A stretch of DNA of 64,000 nt from Candidatus Baltobacteraceae bacterium. GTDB taxonomy: Bacteria > Vulcanimicrobiota > Vulcanimicrobiia > Vulcanimicrobiales > Vulcanimicrobiaceae. Where the stretch lies: positions 289,806 to 353,805 of the forward strand of contig DASXGW010000002.1 of assembly GCA_036488875.1 (NCBI GenBank), in the 5' to 3' direction. The notes beneath the pieces are model-generated. The model did no database searches, was not told where the DNA came from, and saw only the letters and a program-made list of their open reading frames with translations. Positions 60,305 through 64,000 of this stretch are shown here, piece by piece (the first letter of the stretch is position 1; every line of letters starts with the position of its first letter). The position numbers and the translations under genes were made by a program.

Positions 60305-61539
60305 CCGACACGCTTGCGATATTGGTCGGCGGAGGCCCCGCCCCCGGCATCAACGGCGTCATTGCGTCGGCGGCGATGGAAGCGTTCAACTACGGGTTGC
60401 GCGTCGTCGGGATCTACGACGGTTACCGCGATTTGGCAGCCGGACGAACTCCCGAAAGCATCGAGCTGACGTTCGACCACGTCTCGCGCATCCACACGGC
60501 CGGCGGATCGATCCTGCGCACCTCGCGCACGAATCCCGCGCGCGACGAAGCGACGCTCGATCGATGCGTCGCGATGCTGCAGGGCCTGGGCGTTCGTTAT
60601 CTCGTCTGCATCGGCGGCGACGACACCACCTACGGAGCGGCGAGCATCGCGCGCCGCACCGAGGGGCGCATCGGCGTCGCTACGGTTCCCAAGACGATCG
60701 ACAACGATCTTCCGCTACCCGACAACGCGCCGACCTTTGGCTTCGAAACCGCGCGTTCGGTCGGTGCCGGCCTCCTCGAAAGCCTGATGGAAGATGCGCG
60801 CACCACCGAGCGTTGGTACATCGTCGTTTGCATGGGGCGAAAATCCGGTGCGTTGGCGCTGGGCATGTGCAAAGCAGCGGGTTCTACCGTGGCGGTTCTC
60901 CCCGAGGAGTTTCCCGAGAACACGGAGTTGCTCGCCGTCGTGGACACGATCGTCGGCTCGATCGTCAAGCGGCGCAGCCTGGGACGTCAGCACGGCGTCG
61001 CCGTCGTCGCCGAGGGCATCGCCGAACGCCTATCGAGCGATGCGTTCGAGGCGGCCGAGAACGTCGGCCGCGACTCCTTCGGAAACATCCGGCTCGCGGA
61101 CATCCCGCTGGGCGTCATCCTGCGCGACGGCGTCCGAAAACGCCTCGACGAAATCGGCGTCGACTCCATAATACACGCGAAGGACATCGGCTACGAACTG
61201 CGCTGCGCCAAACCGGTACCGTTCGACGTGGACTATACGCGCACGCTTGGCTTCGGAGCGGTACGCTACTTGATGGGCGGCGGCAGCGGCGCGCTGATCG
61301 CGCTTTCGGGCGGACACGTCGAGCCGATGGCGCTCGAGGATCTCACCGACCCGTCAACCGGGCGCATCCGCACGCGGCAAGTCGATCTCACGACCGAAGC
61401 CTACCGGGTCGCGCGCGATTACATGGTTCGCTTAGAACCCGCCGACTTCGAAGGCGCCAAACTGGATCGCTTAGCCGCGCAGACCGCGCTGGAACCGTCG
61501 GCCTTTAAGGCCACGTTCGAGCGCATCGCTATTCCTTGA
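60301..61539 (+). CDS. pfp: 6-phosphofructokinase, PPi-dependent type
   Basis: This 412-aa enzyme is a PFK with VGGGPAPGINGVI at the N-terminus. The phosphoryl-donor motif is GGDDT (105-109), and the next is PKTIDND (130-136). In ATP enzymes these are GGDGS and PGTIDND; D108 and K131 are the two changes that define pyrophosphate use. The frame also has GRKSGALALGMCKAAG, IALSGGHVEPM and a long C-terminal domain. It begins 4 bp inside the previous gene (overlap at ATGA). It would work reversibly in glycolysis and gluconeogenesis. Confidence 0.9.
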   Translation: MTDTLAILVGGGPAPGINGVIASAAMEAFNYGLRVVGIYDGYRDLAAGRTPESIELTFDHVSRIHTAGGSILRTSRTNPARDEATLDRCVAMLQGLGVRYLVCIGGDDTTYGAASIARRTEGRIGVATVPKTIDNDLPLPDNAPTFGFETARSVGAGLLESLMEDARTTERWYIVVCMGRKSGALALGMCKAAGSTVAVLPEEFPENTELLAVVDTIVGSIVKRRSLGRQHGVAVVAEGIAERLSSDAFEAAENVGRDSFGNIRLADIPLGVILRDGVRKRLDEIGVDSIIHAKDIGYELRCAKPVPFDVDYTRTLGFGAVRYLMGGGSGALIALSGGHVEPMALEDLTDPSTGRIRTRQVDLTTEAYRVARDYMVRLEPADFEGAKLDRLAAQTALEPSAFKATFERIAIP

Positions 61540-61573
61540 GGCCGTCCAGGAGCGATTGCGCTTCGGCCGCCGC
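61529..61573 (-). pseudogene. Short remnant repeating the C-terminus of the adjacent TPR protein
   Basis: Directly after the TPR gene, a frame reads AAAEAQSLLDGLKE then stop, close to the TPR end KAQALLDSIEHG. This could be the relic of a tandem duplicate's 3' end or of a recombination event. It overlaps the pfp stop. Confidence 0.3.
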
Positions 61574-61576
61574 GCA

Positions 61577-62530
61577 CTAACCGGCGCCGTGCTCGATCGA
61601 GTCGAGCAGCGCTTGCGCCTTTTGCGCTCCCGTTTGATCGTCGTCGATGCGGTAGTGGCGTAACGCATCCTGCGCCGACGTCTTCGCTTCCGCGCGATTC
61701 CCGAGTTTGAGCTCTATCTGAGCGCGCACGTAATATCCATCGCCGTCGTCGCTCTTCGCGGCGATGTACGCGTCGACGTTTTTTAAGCCGTCGTCGTATT
61801 GACCGTTATTGAGCTGCGACAACGCCAGCCAATAGTGTGCATTCGGTCCCGGATCGATCTTGAGGGCCGCATTGAAATCGGCGATCGCTTCGGGCCACTT
61901 CTTCTGGTCGATCTCCGCACGCCCGCGCTGGAAGTATCCCTCCTCGATCGAGGGATCGATGCGGACCGCCTCGTTGCAGTCCTCGACCGCCTTGGCATCG
62001 TCGCCGAGATTGACGTAGACGTGACAGCGAATCTCGTAGCCGTAGGCGTTGTCGCTGGCGGCCGAAATCGCGTTGTTGGCGTCGGCGAGCGCTGCCTGCT
62101 GATCCGCAAGATGCAGGTGCACGCGCGCCCGCGCGCGGTAGGCGTAGCCCGATTTGGGGTCGAGCGCGACGGCCTTATCGCAATCCGGAAGCGCCTCACT
62201 ATTCTGACCGAGCTCGCCGCGCGAATCGCAACGTGACGCGTAGGCGTACGCATAGTCCGGATTGGCGGCGATCGCGGCTGTGTAGTCGGCAATTGCCGAT
62301 TTCGAATCCCCGAGCGACTCGTAATCGTCGCCGCGATCCACTAAAGCGGTCGCGTCTTTGGGATGATTCGCGAGGTACGAGTCGAGCAGCGCAATCGACT
62401 CTTTATATTTGCCTTCTTGATACAGCGTCTCGGCGCGCGCAACATCGCCCGACGTTTCGGCCGGCGCCGCTGCCGGCAAAAAGAACGCCGAACTCGACGC
62501 CAGCGCGAGCGCGGTCAGCAAGCGTTTCAT
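61577..62530 (-). CDS. Secreted TPR-repeat protein
   Basis: This 317-aa protein has a signal peptide MKRLLTALALASSSAFFLPAAAPAE and then seven to eight tetratricopeptide repeats (for example ALVDRGDDYESLGDSKSAIADYTAAIAANPDY and GYFQRGRAEIDQKKWPEAIADFNAALKIDPG). TPR arrays bind partner proteins in the periplasm. No partner gene is close. It converges on the pfp gene. Confidence 0.88.
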   Translation of the reverse strand: MKRLLTALALASSSAFFLPAAAPAETSGDVARAETLYQEGKYKESIALLDSYLANHPKDATALVDRGDDYESLGDSKSAIADYTAAIAANPDYAYAYASRCDSRGELGQNSEALPDCDKAVALDPKSGYAYRARARVHLHLADQQAALADANNAISAASDNAYGYEIRCHVYVNLGDDAKAVEDCNEAVRIDPSIEEGYFQRGRAEIDQKKWPEAIADFNAALKIDPGPNAHYWLALSQLNNGQYDDGLKNVDAYIAAKSDDGDGYYVRAQIELKLGNRAEAKTSAQDALRHYRIDDDQTGAQKAQALLDSIEHGAG

Positions 62531-62543
62531 ATGGCCGGGTTCG

Positions 62544-62792
62544 CTAAGCGCTATCGGCCGCCTTGGTACGATTGAACGCGGGGCCGATTCCCATCACGAC
62601 GAGCATCAACCCAACGGCGTAGAAGGCAAATCCGTGACGGCGGCACGGGGTTGGGGACACGGATGGGTGTGAGCATAAGGGCCGGCGCTTCCGCAGAGGG
62701 TAACGACCGTTTCGGATCGCGTACTCGAACGCGAAGACCGCCGCGAGTGCGACGACGAGGGCGGCAAAACCAAAGAGCCCGCTGCGATTCAC
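62544..62792 (-). CDS. Possible two-helix membrane protein overlapping the rRNA terminator
   Basis: The frame encodes two hydrophobic segments (AALVVALAAVFAFEYAI and GFAFYAVGLMLVVMGIGPAF) joined by a basic loop. The GTG lies in the loop of the terminator hairpin after 5S rRNA, so the true start may be further in or the frame may not be expressed. It ends 14 bp before the TPR gene. Confidence 0.35.
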   Translation of the reverse strand: MNRSGLFGFAALVVALAAVFAFEYAIRNGRYPLRKRRPLCSHPSVSPTPCRRHGFAFYAVGLMLVVMGIGPAFNRTKAADSA

Positions 62793-62801
62793 AGCGGGCT
62801 C
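62775..62801 (-). terminator. rRNA operon terminator
   Basis: GAGCCCGCTG and CAGCGGGCTC form a perfect 10-bp stem around a 7-nt loop, followed on the minus strand by TTTGGTTTT. It lies 14 bp after the 5S gene. Confidence 0.88.
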
Positions 62802-62814
62802 TTCTCGATATAAT

Positions 62815-62929
62815 CTGGCACCGACCTACTTTCGAGGGGCCCTGCGGCCCGACTATCATTGGCGCTGGCGGGCTTAACTGCCGTGTTCGGGATGGGAACG
62901 GGTGGAACCCCGCCGCCATGGGCGCCAGA
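62815..62929 (-). rRNA. rrf: 5S ribosomal RNA
   Basis: The 115-nt minus-strand sequence begins TCTGGCGCCC and ends GGTGCCAGA, with complementary termini. It contains the conserved 5S block CGAACACGGCAGTTAAG and the TTCCCATCCCGAAC stretch. Ends are set by the terminal stem. Confidence 0.93.
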
Positions 62930-63034
62930 AACCTGATCCCGTCGAGACCGCGAGCCGGAGCTCTAGCGTGTCTCGGCGGAAAGCTGTACAGAGAAGAACT
63001 TCCAAGTGCCGCGTACATGAAGGCGTTTTTGTGT

Positions 63035-64000
<966 letters not shown>

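Overview
The window is a high-GC, gene-dense stretch of a bacterial chromosome. It carries housekeeping genes (ftsA, ftsZ, an ftsQ-like gene, dnaE, hisD, aroA, tadA, thyX, pckA, sdhAB, a 5S gene and the 3' part of a 23S gene), two tRNAs and many secreted beta-propeller-type proteins. No rRNA comparison was possible. The mix of features (type-E succinate dehydrogenase, GloVer, NHL and Vgb-like secreted proteins, an ftsA-ftsZ-thyX run, ATP-PEPCK together with a PPi-type phosphofructokinase) would fit an uncultured soil lineage such as Candidatus Eremiobacterota (WPS-2). That assignment is inference only; the partial 23S gene at the right end would settle it.

Layout. 1-2.7 kb: a cbs/cgl transsulfuration pair. 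2.7-9.6 kb: a coupled esterase and secreted protein, a GH35-like glycosidase, a GloVer-repeat lipoprotein and a two-part methyltransferase. 9.6-15.6 kb: a tightly overlapping dlt-like five-gene operon (NHL-SGNH, carrier protein, MBOAT, AMP ligase, SGNH) that looks like a surface acylation system. 15.6-22.4 kb: secreted proteins, tRNA-Leu, an HU protein with a basic tail, aroA coupled to a methyltransferase, and FmdB coupled to a small membrane protein. 22.5-27.7 kb: SRPBCC and M20 genes, two convergent secreted proteins, tRNA-Ser and tadA. 27.7-31.8 kb: pilB-pilT-pilC followed by a sigma factor gene. 31.9-35.7 kb: hutD, thyX, ftsZ and ftsA, all on the minus strand.

35.7-38.5 kb: a plus-strand cassette (chemoreceptor plus small secreted protein, with a repeat-rich leader) that separates ftsA from the ftsQ-like gene. 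38.5-44.9 kb: the minus-strand operon dnaE-hisD-HAD-ftsQ. dnaE contains an in-frame copy of a palindromic repeat that also lies upstream of the chemoreceptor. 44.9-51.7 kb: a GAF-GGDEF protein, a GNAT protein and the sdhA-sdhB-sdhE operon with three small downstream genes. 51.7-56.1 kb: small proteins, an aldehyde dehydrogenase homologue, a GntR regulator with a clear promoter and operator, VOC and P1 peptidase genes. 56.2-62.5 kb: pckA (apparently starting at ATT), VOC, an LTxxQ-like protein, HAD, a sugar-dehydrogenase-like propeller, a PPi-type PFK and a TPR protein. 62.8-64 kb: the 3' end of an rRNA operon on the minus strand.

The most notable items are the repeat inside dnaE, the ATT start of pckA, the dlt-like operon with an NHL-SGNH fusion, the complete promoter/operator of the gntR pair, and the cassette splitting the fts genes.
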